Below are positions 8,206 through 17,424 of a stretch of 64,000 bases of DNA, piece after piece. The stretch is from Micromonospora globbae. Lineage in GTDB: Bacteria; Actinomycetota; Actinomycetes; Mycobacteriales; Micromonosporaceae. The translations under genes were made by a program, and so were the position numbers. Location: NCBI RefSeq assembly GCF_003610785.1, contig NZ_RAQQ01000015.1:62001-126000 (forward strand). The letters run 5' to 3'. Under the pieces are notes generated by a model that saw only the letters and a program-made list of their open reading frames with translations, was not told the DNA's origin and ran no database searches. The first letter of the stretch is position 1. Each line of letters starts with the position of its first letter.

Positions 8206-9546
8206 GTGGGCATGAGCGGGCTGCGGACGGACCTGTACGAGCTGCGGATGGCGGCCAGCTACCTGCGCCGCGGCATGACCGACCGGGCGACGTTCAGTCT
8301 CTTCGCCCGCCGGCTGCCGCCCCGGCGCGGCTTCCTCGTGGCCGCCGGGCTGGCCGAGGCGCTGACCTTCCTCGAGGAGTTCGCGTTCGACGCCGCCGAC
8401 CTGCGCTACTTGCGCGACGTGGGCGGCTTCGACCAGCCGACCCTGGCCGCGCTGTCGACCCTCCGCTTCACCGGCGACGTGTGGGCCGTCCCCGAGGGAC
8501 GGGTGGTGTTCGCCGACGAGCCGCTGCTGGAGGTGACGGCCCCGATCGCCGAGGCGCAGCTCGTGGAGACCGGCGTGCTCAACATCGTCACGTTCCAGAC
8601 CACGATCGCCAGCAAGGCGGCCCGCTGCCGGCTCGCGGCCGGCGACGCCCAACTGGTCGACTTCGCGTTCCGGCGCACCCACGGCATCGAGGCGGGGGCG
8701 GGGGTGGCCCGCGCCTCGGCCATCGCCGGCTTCGCCGCGACCAGCCACGTCGAGGCGGCGCGCCGCTACGGTCTCGCACCGTCCGGGACGATGGCCCACT
8801 CCTACGTCGAGGCGTTCCCGGACGAGCGGTCGGCGTTCCGTGCCTTCGCCACCGACTTCCCCGACAACCCGATCTTCCTCGTGGACACGTTCGACACGCC
8901 CGCCGGCGTGCGCGCCGCCGTCGACGTGGTCGCCGAGCTGGGGCTGACCGGCCCGCTGGGCGTACGGCTCGACTCGGGTGACCTCGCCGCGCTGGCCCGG
9001 CAGGCCCGCACGATCCTCGACGACGCCGGCCTGACCCACGCCCGGATCGTGGCGAGCGGCAGCCTCGACGAGGCCGCCGTCGCCGATCTCGTGGCCGCCG
9101 GCGCGCCCATCGACGCGTACGGTGTGGGCACGAAGATGGGCGTCTCCTACGACGCGCCGTCGCTGGACAGCGCGTACAAGCTGGTCGCGGTCGGCGACCG
9201 GCCGGTGCTGAAGCTGTCACCCGGCAAGGCCACCCTGCCCGGCCCCAAACAGGTCTTCCGGGACGCCGCCGGCGAGGCCGACGTGGTGGCCCGGCGCGAC
9301 GAGCCCGCCCCTGGAGACCGGGAACCGCTGCTCGTGCCGGTCATGCGCGACGGCCGCCGCCTGGAACCCGTGGACCCGCCCGAGGAGGTACGCGCCGCGC
9401 GGCGCCGCCTCGACGCGGACCTGCGCTGGCTTCCCGAGCCGGCGCGCCGCCTCACCGATCCGACCCCGCTCACCGTCACCGTCAGCCCGGCGTTGCGGGC
9501 GCTGCACGACCGGGTGGCCGCAGAGGCCAGGCGGGGCGGCGCCTGA
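8206..9546 (+). CDS. pncB: Nicotinate phosphoribosyltransferase
   Basis: 446 aa; it converts nicotinate and PRPP to nicotinate mononucleotide in the NAD salvage (Preiss-Handler) pathway in the cytoplasm. Family marks are the N-terminal LRTDLYELRMAASYLRRG, SGTMAHSYVEAF, LVDTFDT, GVRLDSGDL and the phosphate-binding region ending AYGVGTKMG. The length is typical of the short actinobacterial form. The start is uncertain: GTG at 8206 and ATG at 8212 are in frame and neither has a clear ribosome site. Divergent from the PucR gene across a 232-bp gap that must hold both promoters. Confidence 0.92.
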   Translation: MGMSGLRTDLYELRMAASYLRRGMTDRATFSLFARRLPPRRGFLVAAGLAEALTFLEEFAFDAADLRYLRDVGGFDQPTLAALSTLRFTGDVWAVPEGRVVFADEPLLEVTAPIAEAQLVETGVLNIVTFQTTIASKAARCRLAAGDAQLVDFAFRRTHGIEAGAGVARASAIAGFAATSHVEAARRYGLAPSGTMAHSYVEAFPDERSAFRAFATDFPDNPIFLVDTFDTPAGVRAAVDVVAELGLTGPLGVRLDSGDLAALARQARTILDDAGLTHARIVASGSLDEAAVADLVAAGAPIDAYGVGTKMGVSYDAPSLDSAYKLVAVGDRPVLKLSPGKATLPGPKQVFRDAAGEADVVARRDEPAPGDREPLLVPVMRDGRRLEPVDPPEEVRAARRRLDADLRWLPEPARRLTDPTPLTVTVSPALRALHDRVAAEARRGGA

Positions 9547-9751
9547 CCGGGCCCGCGCCCGGGCGGCAAGAGGTGCACGCCCGTCGATGGCCGCTGGTCG
9601 CAGCGGCCGTCGCCGCTCGGCTCAGCCAGCCGTCCGCTCGTCGCGCCGAACCCCCCGGCTCATCGCCTGCCGCTGTCGGATGATCACCGTACGTGATTTC
9701 ATTCCCCGCGCCGGCCGGCTTCCGCACCGAACTCGAGACGAGGAGCTGAGT

Positions 9752-10978
9752 GTGAAGAAGCGTCTACGAGTACGTCTCGCCGCCGTCGCCGCGCTGACCG
9801 TCGGCGCCGGCCTCCTGCCCACCACCGCGGTGGCCCAGTCCGGCGGGCACGCCGACTGGATCGGCAGCTGGTCCGCCGCCGTGGCCCGGCCGGGCACGTC
9901 CGGCACGTCGGCGGCCGGCTTCACCGACACGACCCTGCGGCAGGTGGCGCACCTGTCCGTCGGCGGTGACGGCGTCCGCCTGCGCATCAGCAACGTCTAC
10001 GGCACCACCGCGCTGACCGTCGGCGCCGTCACCGTGGCGCCGCGCACCGGTGGCGCGGGCACCCCCCAGGTCGACCAGGGCGCCCTGCGCCCCGTGACGT
10101 TCGACGGCGAACGGTCGGTGACCATCCCCGCCGGCGTCGAGTGGTGGTCCGACCCGGTGCCGATGCGGGTGGCCGATGACTCCGACCTGGTCGTCAGCAC
10201 CTACCTCCCGGGCCCCACCGGCCCGACGACCTGGCACCCCGCCGGCTACTCCACCTCCTTCCGCGCCACGGGCGACGCGACCTCCGACGCCGGGGGAGCG
10301 TTCACCCGCCTGGACACGGCGCGGTACTTCCTCTCCGGAGTGGACGTCGTCTCCCGCGCGGCCGGGTCGGTGGTGTTCTTCGGCGACTCGATCACCGACG
10401 GCGTCGTCTCGACGGTCGACGCGAACCTCCGCTACCCCGACCAGGTGGCGGACCGGCTGCTGCGGCGGCCCACGGCCCGGCAGTGCGGCGTGCTCAACGC
10501 CGGCATCAGCGGCAACCGGCTGCTGAACAACGCCGGGACGGCGGGCGACTCGGCCCTGGCGCGCTTCGACCGGGACGTCCTCGGCCAGGCCGGGGTCCGC
10601 AGCGTCGTGCTGCTGGAGGGAATCAACGACATCGGCAACAGCCGAGGCGCCCTCGAACCGGAGCAGCTCATCGCGGTCTACCGGCAGTTCATCGCCCGGG
10701 CGCACCAGGCGGGGATCCGGGTGGTGGGCGCCACGATCCTGCCGTACGAGGGCGCCGGCTACTACAGCGAGGCCGGCGAGGCCGACCGCCAGGCGGTCAA
10801 CGAGTGGATCCGCACCTCCGGCGAGTTCGACGCGGTCGTCGACCTGGACGCCGCCACCCGCGACCCGGCCGACCCCGGCCGCCTCAACCCGGCGTACGAC
10901 TCCGGCGACCACCTGCACCCCGGGAACGTGGGCTTCACGGCGATGGCCGAGGCCGTGAACCTCCGCGACATCTGCTGA
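9752..10978 (+). CDS. Secreted SGNH/GDSL hydrolase
   Basis: 408 aa from a GTG preceded by a GAGGAG ribosome site. A signal peptide (KKRLRVRLAAVAALTVGAG) is followed by a non-catalytic N-terminal beta-domain of about 180 residues. The SGNH core comes next: block I GDSITDG with the catalytic Ser, block II NAGISGNR, block III GINDIG, and block V DHLHP supplying Asp and His. This layout matches actinobacterial secreted esterases of the arylesterase/rhamnogalacturonan-acetylesterase-like group. Substrate unknown. The stop overlaps an ATG of the next secreted esterase frame, so the two are likely one operon. Confidence 0.9.
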   Translation: MKKRLRVRLAAVAALTVGAGLLPTTAVAQSGGHADWIGSWSAAVARPGTSGTSAAGFTDTTLRQVAHLSVGGDGVRLRISNVYGTTALTVGAVTVAPRTGGAGTPQVDQGALRPVTFDGERSVTIPAGVEWWSDPVPMRVADDSDLVVSTYLPGPTGPTTWHPAGYSTSFRATGDATSDAGGAFTRLDTARYFLSGVDVVSRAAGSVVFFGDSITDGVVSTVDANLRYPDQVADRLLRRPTARQCGVLNAGISGNRLLNNAGTAGDSALARFDRDVLGQAGVRSVVLLEGINDIGNSRGALEPEQLIAVYRQFIARAHQAGIRVVGATILPYEGAGYYSEAGEADRQAVNEWIRTSGEFDAVVDLDAATRDPADPGRLNPAYDSGDHLHPGNVGFTAMAEAVNLRDIC

Positions 10979-10992
10979 TGGAGGGCCGACCC

Positions 10993-12024
10993 ATGCGCAG
11001 ACGCGCCACCCTCGGCGCCGTGGTGGCGCTCGGGCTCACACTGGCCGGGCTCACCGCACCACCGGCCGCGGCGGCCGGACCGGCGGCCACCACGGGTGCC
11101 GTCACCGGCCCGGTGCACGCGCCCGACGGCGCGTACGTCGCCCGGGAGACCGTCGTCGGGCCGCGCCTGGTCGACCTCACGATCCAGTCACCGGCGCTCG
11201 GCGGGACCGCCGCCGTACGCCTGCTGACGCCCGACGGGTGGGAGCAGCGCCGGCCCGGGGACCGCTGGCCGGTCCTCTACCTGCTGCACGGCTGCTGCGA
11301 CTCGTACGTGAGCTGGACGCGCTCCACCGACGTGGCGAGCATCCCGGAGCTGCGCGACGTGCTCGTCGTCATGCCGGAGGCCGGTGCCGCCGGCTGGTAC
11401 AGCGACTGGTGGAACGGGGGCCGGGGCGGCACGCCCGCCTGGGAGACGTTCCACCTCGACGAGGTGCGCCGCATCCTGGAGCGGGGTTACGGCGCCGGTC
11501 CGAAGCGGGCGGTGGCCGGCCTCTCGATGGGCGGCTTCGGGGCCATGTCGTACGCGGCCCGCCACCCGGGCATGTTCCGGGCGGCGGCGTCGTTCAGCGG
11601 CGTGGTGCACCCGTCCCGCGACGCGTCCTACTGGCTGCCGTTCTTCGGCCGCACTGGGCTCGACCCGTACGACCTGTGGGGCGACCCGTTGGCGCAACGG
11701 CACATCTGGGCGGCCCACGACCCGTACCACCTGGCGAAGCGGCTGCGGCACACCGCGTTGTTCGTGGCCACGGGCGACGGCACCGCCGGCGGGCCGTTCG
11801 ACCCGCCGGGGACGACCGACGGTCTGGAGGCGCTCATCCACGCCGAGAACGTCGCCTTCGTCGACCGCCTGCGGGAGCTGGGGATCTCCGTGCGGACCGA
11901 CTTCTACGGGCCGGGCAGGCACAGCTGGCCGTACTGGGAGCGGGAGCTGCACCGGGCGCTGCCGACGCTGCTCGGCGCGCTCGGCACGGGTCGCGGCGCG
12001 GCGACCCACGAGGTCGCGCGGTAG
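10993..12024 (+). CDS. Secreted alpha/beta-hydrolase esterase (antigen 85/esterase D-like)
   Basis: 343 aa from the ATG at 10993, which has a GGAGGG ribosome site about 8 bp upstream; another in-frame ATG at 10978 overlaps the previous stop. A signal peptide (RRRATLGAVVALGLTLAGL) indicates export. The fold is that of the putative-esterase family that includes mycobacterial antigen 85 and S-formylglutathione hydrolase: PVLYLLHGCCDSYVSW oxyanion region, nucleophile elbow GLSMGGFG, and a late His in GPGRHSWPYW. It follows the SGNH hydrolase in what looks like a two-gene operon of secreted lipid or ester hydrolases. The natural substrate is unknown. Confidence 0.88.
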   Translation: MRRRATLGAVVALGLTLAGLTAPPAAAAGPAATTGAVTGPVHAPDGAYVARETVVGPRLVDLTIQSPALGGTAAVRLLTPDGWEQRRPGDRWPVLYLLHGCCDSYVSWTRSTDVASIPELRDVLVVMPEAGAAGWYSDWWNGGRGGTPAWETFHLDEVRRILERGYGAGPKRAVAGLSMGGFGAMSYAARHPGMFRAAASFSGVVHPSRDASYWLPFFGRTGLDPYDLWGDPLAQRHIWAAHDPYHLAKRLRHTALFVATGDGTAGGPFDPPGTTDGLEALIHAENVAFVDRLRELGISVRTDFYGPGRHSWPYWERELHRALPTLLGALGTGRGAATHEVAR

Positions 12025-12029
12025 CCCGC

Positions 12030-12070
12030 GGCGTCCGCCGGTGACCCTTTGTGGGTCACCGGCGGACGCC
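12030..12070. terminator. Perfect 18-bp stem between convergent genes
   Basis: Arms 12030-12047 and 12053-12070 pair without mismatch around the 5-nt loop TTTGT. It lies 6 bp after the esterase stop and 3 bp after the stop of the convergent sigma-factor gene, so it should terminate both transcripts. Confidence 0.85.
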
Positions 12071-12072
12071 GG

Positions 12073-12993
12073 CTACCGCTCGGGGCCGCCCTCGACGGGG
12101 TGGACGGTGCGGGCGGCAACCGCGCGGAGCTTGTCGGGGTTGGCGACGTTGTGGATCGCGACGACGGAACCGTCCTCGTCCAGGTCGAGCGTGAGCGTGG
12201 CGAGGACCCGGCCGGCGCCGCTGAACACGATGCCCGGCCACCCGTTGATCTCGACCAGTTCGACGGCCATGTCGGCGGGCTCGACCCCCTGGTAGGGGCG
12301 GGCCCTGATGCCCGCGAACCACGCGGCCACCCGCTCCGCGCCGGTCACCGGCCGCATCGCCTGACGCACCTTGCCGCCGCCGTCGGTCCACAGGGCCACA
12401 TCGGGGGCGAGCAGCTGCATCAGCCCGTTGATGTCACCGCCGGTGGCGGCGGCGAGGAAGCGCTCGGTCACCTCCCGCTGCCGGGCACGGTCGGTGTGGA
12501 ACCGCGGCCGCCGGGCCTGCACGTGCCCGCGGGCGCGGTGCGCGGCCTGGCGCACCGTCGCCTCGGACCGGTCGACGGCCTCGGCGATCTCGGCGTAGCT
12601 GAAGCCGAACGCCTCCTTGAGCACGAACACCGCGCGTTCGAGCGGGGTGAGCGTCTCCAGCACCACCAGCAGACCCATCGACACGGCGTCCGCGGCGGCC
12701 ACCTCGTCGGCGGTGTCCGTGCTCGTCAGGATCGGCTCGGGCAGCCACGGCCCGACGTACGTCTCCCGTCGGGCCTGCGCGGACCGCAGCCGGTCCATCG
12801 CGACGTTCGTGACGATCCGCACCAGGTACGCCTTCGGGTCGGCGACCTGCGACCGGTCGGCCGCCGACCACTTCAGCCACGCGTCCTGTACCGCGTCCTC
12901 GGCGTCGGCCGCCGTGCCGAGGATGCGGTAGGCCACGGAGAACAGCAGGTTCCGGTGGTCGTCGAAGACGCTGCCCCGCCGTTCGGTGGTCAT
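12073..12993 (-). CDS. ECF41-type (SigJ-like) sigma factor with SnoaL-like C-terminal domain
   Basis: 306 aa. Sigma region 2 (FDDHRNLLFSVAYRILGTAADAED, then LVRIVTNVAMDRLRSAQARR) and region 4 (LETLTPLERAVFVLKEAFGFSYAEIAEAV) are followed after about residue 180 by a SnoaL/NTF2-like domain (FLAAATGGDINGLMQLLAPD). That extension defines the ECF41 group, where it regulates activity in place of an anti-sigma factor. The gene overlaps the upstream flavin oxidoreductase by 4 bp. ECF41 genes are typically co-transcribed with a carboxymuconolactone decarboxylase, oxidoreductase or epimerase, and this pair fits that rule. Confidence 0.93.
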   Translation of the reverse strand: MTTERRGSVFDDHRNLLFSVAYRILGTAADAEDAVQDAWLKWSAADRSQVADPKAYLVRIVTNVAMDRLRSAQARRETYVGPWLPEPILTSTDTADEVAAADAVSMGLLVVLETLTPLERAVFVLKEAFGFSYAEIAEAVDRSEATVRQAAHRARGHVQARRPRFHTDRARQREVTERFLAAATGGDINGLMQLLAPDVALWTDGGGKVRQAMRPVTGAERVAAWFAGIRARPYQGVEPADMAVELVEINGWPGIVFSGAGRVLATLTLDLDEDGSVVAIHNVANPDKLRAVAARTVHPVEGGPER

Positions 12994-14150
12994 CGGGTGT
13001 ACCGGCCGCCGCGCCGCCACGCGAACGATCCGACGGCCGGGTACCTCTGGAGCCGACGGAACGACGGCCACCCTGACGAGCTCACCGTCTCCTTGTACCA
13101 GACGGCGGCGCGGCCGGTCAGGTAGAGCCGCTTGGGGCTGTCGTCGGGGTGGGTGAACTGGATCACGGCGTCCCGGCGGCCGAGGCTCACAGGAGCGTGC
13201 AGGTAGCCGAACCGGAACGGTCGTGGCTGCCGGCCGTCCAGCTCCCGCGCGATCGACAGGGCCGCGTGCACACCCGTCGGCATGCCGCTCTGGCAGGTGC
13301 CATGCATCACCCCGTAGCGCTGCCGGACCGCGGCCGCGTCGCCGATCGCGTACACCTGCGGGTGCGACACCGACCGCAGCGTCGGGTCGGTCACGATGCG
13401 TCCCCGCTCGTCGACCGCGAGACCCGCGGCGGCCGCCAGCGGCGGCACCCGGACCCCGCTGGTCCACAGCACCACGTCGGCCGGGACGATGTCCCCGCCG
13501 GCCAGCTCCACCGACTCCGGCAGCACCTTGACGACCTCGACCCCGCTCACGACCCGGACGCCGAGCCGGGCGAGCGCGCGACGCAGGTGGGCCCTGGCCC
13601 CCGGCGTCATCGTCGCCCCCGGCTCCTGCCGGCCGACCAGCACGACGTCCAGGCCCGGGTGCCGCTCGGCGATCTCGGCCGCGCACTCCACGCCGGTCAG
13701 CCCGCTGCCGCACACCACCACGGTGCCGCCGCCCAGGCCCGCGAGCCGCCGCGCCAGCAGGTCGGCGTCGTGGGCGCTGTCGAGGGTGTACGCGTTCTCG
13801 TCCACGCCGGGAACGGCCGCGGTGTCGGCGACGGCGCCCAGCGCGTACACCAGCCGGTCGTACTCCAGCACGCGTTCGTCGTCGATCCGCACGCGTCGCG
13901 CGGCGGCGCCGACGCCGGTGACCCAGCCGCGCACGAACTCCACCCCGGCGCCCGCCAGCAGGTCCGGGATCCGCAGATCCGCCAGCCGCTGCCCCGAGGC
14001 GGTCTGGTGCAGCCGCAGCCGTTCGGTGAACCGCTCGTCGGCGTTCACGACGGTGATCCGCACGTCGCTGCGGCGCCGGGTGCGCCCGGCGAGGCTGGTC
14101 GCCGCGGCCAGTCCCGCGTACCCGGCGCCGAGAATCACGATCCTGTTCAT
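12990..14150 (-). CDS. FAD-dependent NADH dehydrogenase-like oxidoreductase
   Basis: 386 aa. The N-terminal FAD Rossmann motif GAGYAGLAAATSLAG, the NAD(P) fold VVVCGSGLTGVECAAEIAER and the late FAD contact YAIGDAAAV identify a two-dinucleotide-binding flavoprotein of the NDH-2/ferredoxin-reductase-like superfamily. There is no clear C-terminal membrane anchor, so it is probably cytoplasmic or peripheral. It is the first gene of a two-gene operon with the ECF41 sigma factor, the oxidoreductase partner typical of that group. The electron acceptor is unknown. Start at the ATG 14148-14150. Confidence 0.9.
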   Translation of the reverse strand: MNRIVILGAGYAGLAAATSLAGRTRRRSDVRITVVNADERFTERLRLHQTASGQRLADLRIPDLLAGAGVEFVRGWVTGVGAAARRVRIDDERVLEYDRLVYALGAVADTAAVPGVDENAYTLDSAHDADLLARRLAGLGGGTVVVCGSGLTGVECAAEIAERHPGLDVVLVGRQEPGATMTPGARAHLRRALARLGVRVVSGVEVVKVLPESVELAGGDIVPADVVLWTSGVRVPPLAAAAGLAVDERGRIVTDPTLRSVSHPQVYAIGDAAAVRQRYGVMHGTCQSGMPTGVHAALSIARELDGRQPRPFRFGYLHAPVSLGRRDAVIQFTHPDDSPKRLYLTGRAAVWYKETVSSSGWPSFRRLQRYPAVGSFAWRRGGRYTR

Positions 14151-14195
14151 GTGCCTGCCCCTTCTCGCGTTGTCGACGACCACGGGACGAGCCGG

Positions 14196-14223
14196 TACGG
14201 TCTGCCCGTGAAGCGCGGTGACG
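14196..14223 (-). promoter_or_regulatory. Candidate ECF41-type promoter
   Basis: On the minus strand CGTCACC (14217-14223) and CGTA (14196-14199) are 17 bp apart, about 45 bp upstream of the oxidoreductase ATG. ECF41 promoters are reported as TGTCACA with a CGTC-like -10 about 16 bp away, so this is an imperfect match and fits autoregulation only weakly. Confidence 0.25.
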
Positions 14224-14382
14224 GGCGTCACACGGCGGGCGGGCCACGCCCGTCCGGTCCGGCACCCGCCGGTGAGCGTCCGGCCGTTGCCTTCACGCGC
14301 GAACCCGGGTGATCCTTGGCCGAAGGCGACAGCGGGGACGCCCCGGGTTGCTCGGGCGCGGCCGGCGACGGAACGGAGCACG

Positions 14383-17300
14383 ATGACCGATCAAGGTGGA
14401 CTGCACATCGGCCCCATCGGCACCCTCCGTTTCGGGCAGGACGTCGCCGAGCACGACGAGCGGCTCGACTCCTACTTCCTCCGGACCGGGACGTACTGGG
14501 CGTTGGTCCACGACGACGTCGACCTCGTCATCGGCGCCAAGGGCACCGGCAAGAGCGCCATCGCCCGCTTCCTGTCCAAGGCCGACGTCGACATCGAGCA
14601 GCTGAACGACGTCATCATCATGCCGGCCTTCAACATCCGCGGCTCGATCCTCTTCAAGCGACTGATCAACCAGGTCGACGCGGACGACGAGGGCATCTAC
14701 CGGGACATCTTCCTGGCCTACATGGTGGGCCTGGCCGGGAACTACCTGGTCAAGACGTTCTCCGACACGGCCGACGTCGCGGCGCTGGAGGAGGGCATCC
14801 GTAGCTGCGGGCTGATGGTCGACGAACCGTCGCCGCACTCGGTGTGGCGGCGGGTGCTGAGCCGCATCCGGCCGCAACTGGGCACGACGATCGTCGTCAG
14901 CGACGGGGACGGGTCGCCGGGCGCCCCGAACCGACAGGCATCCGGCGACGCGTTGCTCGTCTCGCTGGACACCCTCGAAGGGCTGCTCGATCTCATCTAC
15001 GCGGCGCTCGAGCGGTTGAACCTGCGCATGTGGATCCTCTTCGACCGGCTCGACGAGGCGTTCCCGGACCGGCGGGACGTCGAGGTGGCCGCCCTGCGCG
15101 GGCTGCTGCGCGCCCACCTCGACGTGTGCAGTTTCGGGATGCGACTGCGGCCCAAGCTGTTCCTGCGCCTGGACATCTTCGACCGCATCACGCAGAAGGA
15201 GGGGTTCGTCAACGCGACCCACCTGCGGACGACCCGGATCACGTGGGACTCGGACGCCATCCTGCACATGATCGCCCTGCGGGTCACGGCGGGCGCCGAG
15301 CAGCAGGAGCTGGTGAGCCCGGCGGTCAAGGACATGCTGACCACCTCGACCGGCCGCCGCCGTCTCTGCCGCAGCCTGTTCCCCCGCCGCATGGAGAACC
15401 TCGATCCGCTCGTGTGGCTGCTGCTGGTCACCGTCGACGCGACCCGCGAGTTCAACCCGCGCAACGTGCTGACCCTGCTGCGCAGCGCGCAGCTCGCCGA
15501 GATCCAGATCGCCATGCGGGACCGGGCCGGGATGTCCGCCCGCCGGGACACGTTCGTCCTCTCCCCACGGGCACTCCAGCAGGGCTACCGGCAGCTCTCG
15601 CTGGCGCGCATGCAGGACACCCTCTACGCCGAGAGCACGATCGCCCGGACGTACATCGAGAAGCTCCGCGGCCGTGCGGTCAGATTCACCCAGGCGGAGA
15701 TCGCCGAGCGGCTGGGCGTCACCGGCGAGGAGCTGGAGGAGGTGCTCCGTGTGCTGCGGTACATCGGATTCCTCCGCAAGAACGAGGGCGTCTTCATCGT
15801 TCCGCCGCTCTACCGGCCGGCGTTCTTCGTGTCGATCCACGGCGCCGAGCTGCGACTGGGCGCGGCCGAGGCCGACGAGATGACCGGGCTCGCCGAGCCG
15901 GAGGAGGCCGCCCGGCCCGACGACGACCCGGCGGCGGGCACGGTCGGCGGCGCGCCGGACGAAATCGGGGAACCGCGCGACGACGACGGCGAGGCGGCGG
16001 CCGACGCCCCGGCGCCGGAGGCCGCGTCGTCCGCCAAGCGCCGACGCCGCGGCCGCCGGCCGAAGCGCCGGGGCAGCAGCCGGGACGAGCTGGTCCCGAC
16101 CAACACCCCCTCCGAGATCGGCGACCAGCTCGACTTCGCGCAGGAACTCGGCGACGCGCTCGGCAGCGACGAGGCGATGGTCGGCCTGCCGGCCGGCGAC
16201 TCTCCGGTGAGCCTCGGCGTCGGCGACAGGTCGGGCGGGGCGTCGGCGCCGGCGGGTCCGACCTCGTCGCTCGTGGCCCGGACGGGAGCGTGGGCCGTCG
16301 GGCAGGCGCGGGAACTGGGGGAGCAGGGTGACCCGGTCGGCGGCTTCCACCTGCTCCACCCGGGCCACACCGGCCACGACGGCGCCGCCTGCGTGGCTGC
16401 CGACCTCGCCTACCTCTCCTGCGACGAGTCCACCATCGACCTGGCCGTCGAGATGTTGCGCAACGGCGGCGCGGAACGGTCCTGGCCGGCCCGGGCACGG
16501 TTGCTGGTCCTCGAGTTGATGAGGAACCACCTCGACGAGGCGCACTCACTGGTGGTGAGCGCGGCGAAGCGGTACCTGCAGGAGATCGCCATCGGCGTGG
16601 TGCGGATGGTGAGCCAGGTGCCGGAGCGGGAGGCCCAGTTCTGGCAGACCAGCCTGGCGTTCATCAGCGGACCGGACGCCCCCGTCTCGTCGCTGCGGCC
16701 GCTGTGGCCGATCCTCGCCGCCTCACGGGTGATGCCGATCGGCCGGCATTCGTGGGAGCGCGGCCTCGGCAACGTCACCGGCGACGTCGAGGAGCTGCGC
16801 AACCAGATCTGGACACGCGAACTGTGGAGCCTGACCATCCGGCACATCGAGGGCTTCCTGCACGCGTACGCGAAGGGCGGCCCCATGTCGACGGCGCCCG
16901 TGCTTCTGCCGTACCAGATCCTGTCCTGCGCCTGCGTCCTGGAGAGCGCCGGCCGGCTCAGCCCAGCCCTGCGGGCGGGGATCGCGCGGTCCCTCGGCAC
17001 GCACCTGGAGGGCACGGACCTCCGTAACCGTGAGCGGTTCCTGGAGTGGGTCCAGTACGCGCCGCTGGTGCTGGAGGTGGAGATGCCGGTCGGACCGGGA
17101 CCGGGGGCGGGACAGCGGCGGAACGTGCCACGGCAGGGCGGCCGGAACAACGGGGGCGGCTGGCGCGGCCAGAGCCGCAACGTTCCCGACCAGGAACTGT
17201 GCGACTTCGTCGTACGCGTCGTCCAGGACGGGCTGTTCGAAGGGCGGCCCGGCATGCTGCTGTCCGAGATGGGCAATCGGCTGCTGGCGCGTTCTCCGGG

Positions 17301-17424
17301 CTTCAACTACCGGGCGCTCGGCTACACGTCGCTGCTGGACTTCGTCAATGCCGTGTCGGAGGCCGACAATCGGATCGTCATCCAGAAGACGGCCGAGAAC
17401 CAACCCTACGTCGTGCTCGGCTGA
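14383..17424 (+). CDS. P-loop ATPase (Sll1717-like) with arginine-rich linker and C-terminal LOTUS-like domain
   Basis: 1013 aa from the ATG at 14383. The N-terminal 350 residues form a STAND/AAA-like ATPase. FGQDVAEHDERLDSYF leads to Walker A GAKGTGKS (51-58), and the Walker B-like ILFDRLDE (218-225) follows; the layout resembles the Sll1717 group. A winged-helix-like segment follows (about 425-480, TQAEIAERLGVTGEELEEVL). Residues 500-660 are low-complexity and acidic, with a basic KRRRRGRRPKRRG block (552-564). An alpha-helical repeat-like region, a glycine/arginine stretch (about 915-932) and a C-terminal domain (about 938-1013, LSEMGNRLLARSPGFNYRAL) come last. That domain resembles the LOTUS/OST-HTH fold, which binds RNA in other proteins. 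Likely an ATP-driven RNA-associated switch; the function is not known. The domain names rest on motif reading alone. Confidence 0.8.
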   Translation: MTDQGGLHIGPIGTLRFGQDVAEHDERLDSYFLRTGTYWALVHDDVDLVIGAKGTGKSAIARFLSKADVDIEQLNDVIIMPAFNIRGSILFKRLINQVDADDEGIYRDIFLAYMVGLAGNYLVKTFSDTADVAALEEGIRSCGLMVDEPSPHSVWRRVLSRIRPQLGTTIVVSDGDGSPGAPNRQASGDALLVSLDTLEGLLDLIYAALERLNLRMWILFDRLDEAFPDRRDVEVAALRGLLRAHLDVCSFGMRLRPKLFLRLDIFDRITQKEGFVNATHLRTTRITWDSDAILHMIALRVTAGAEQQELVSPAVKDMLTTSTGRRRLCRSLFPRRMENLDPLVWLLLVTVDATREFNPRNVLTLLRSAQLAEIQIAMRDRAGMSARRDTFVLSPRALQQGYRQLSLARMQDTLYAESTIARTYIEKLRGRAVRFTQAEIAERLGVTGEELEEVLRVLRYIGFLRKNEGVFIVPPLYRPAFFVSIHGAELRLGAAEADEMTGLAEPEEAARPDDDPAAGTVGGAPDEIGEPRDDDGEAAADAPAPEAASSAKRRRRGRRPKRRGSSRDELVPTNTPSEIGDQLDFAQELGDALGSDEAMVGLPAGDSPVSLGVGDRSGGASAPAGPTSSLVARTGAWAVGQARELGEQGDPVGGFHLLHPGHTGHDGAACVAADLAYLSCDESTIDLAVEMLRNGGAERSWPARARLLVLELMRNHLDEAHSLVVSAAKRYLQEIAIGVVRMVSQVPEREAQFWQTSLAFISGPDAPVSSLRPLWPILAASRVMPIGRHSWERGLGNVTGDVEELRNQIWTRELWSLTIRHIEGFLHAYAKGGPMSTAPVLLPYQILSCACVLESAGRLSPALRAGIARSLGTHLEGTDLRNRERFLEWVQYAPLVLEVEMPVGPGPGAGQRRNVPRQGGRNNGGGWRGQSRNVPDQELCDFVVRVVQDGLFEGRPGMLLSEMGNRLLARSPGFNYRALGYTSLLDFVNAVSEADNRIVIQKTAENQPYVVLG

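Noticed and set aside
9683..9697. ATCAC-CGTAC-GTGAT dyad upstream of the SGNH hydrolase
   Set aside because: Short arms and no regulator nearby; not strong enough to list as an operator.
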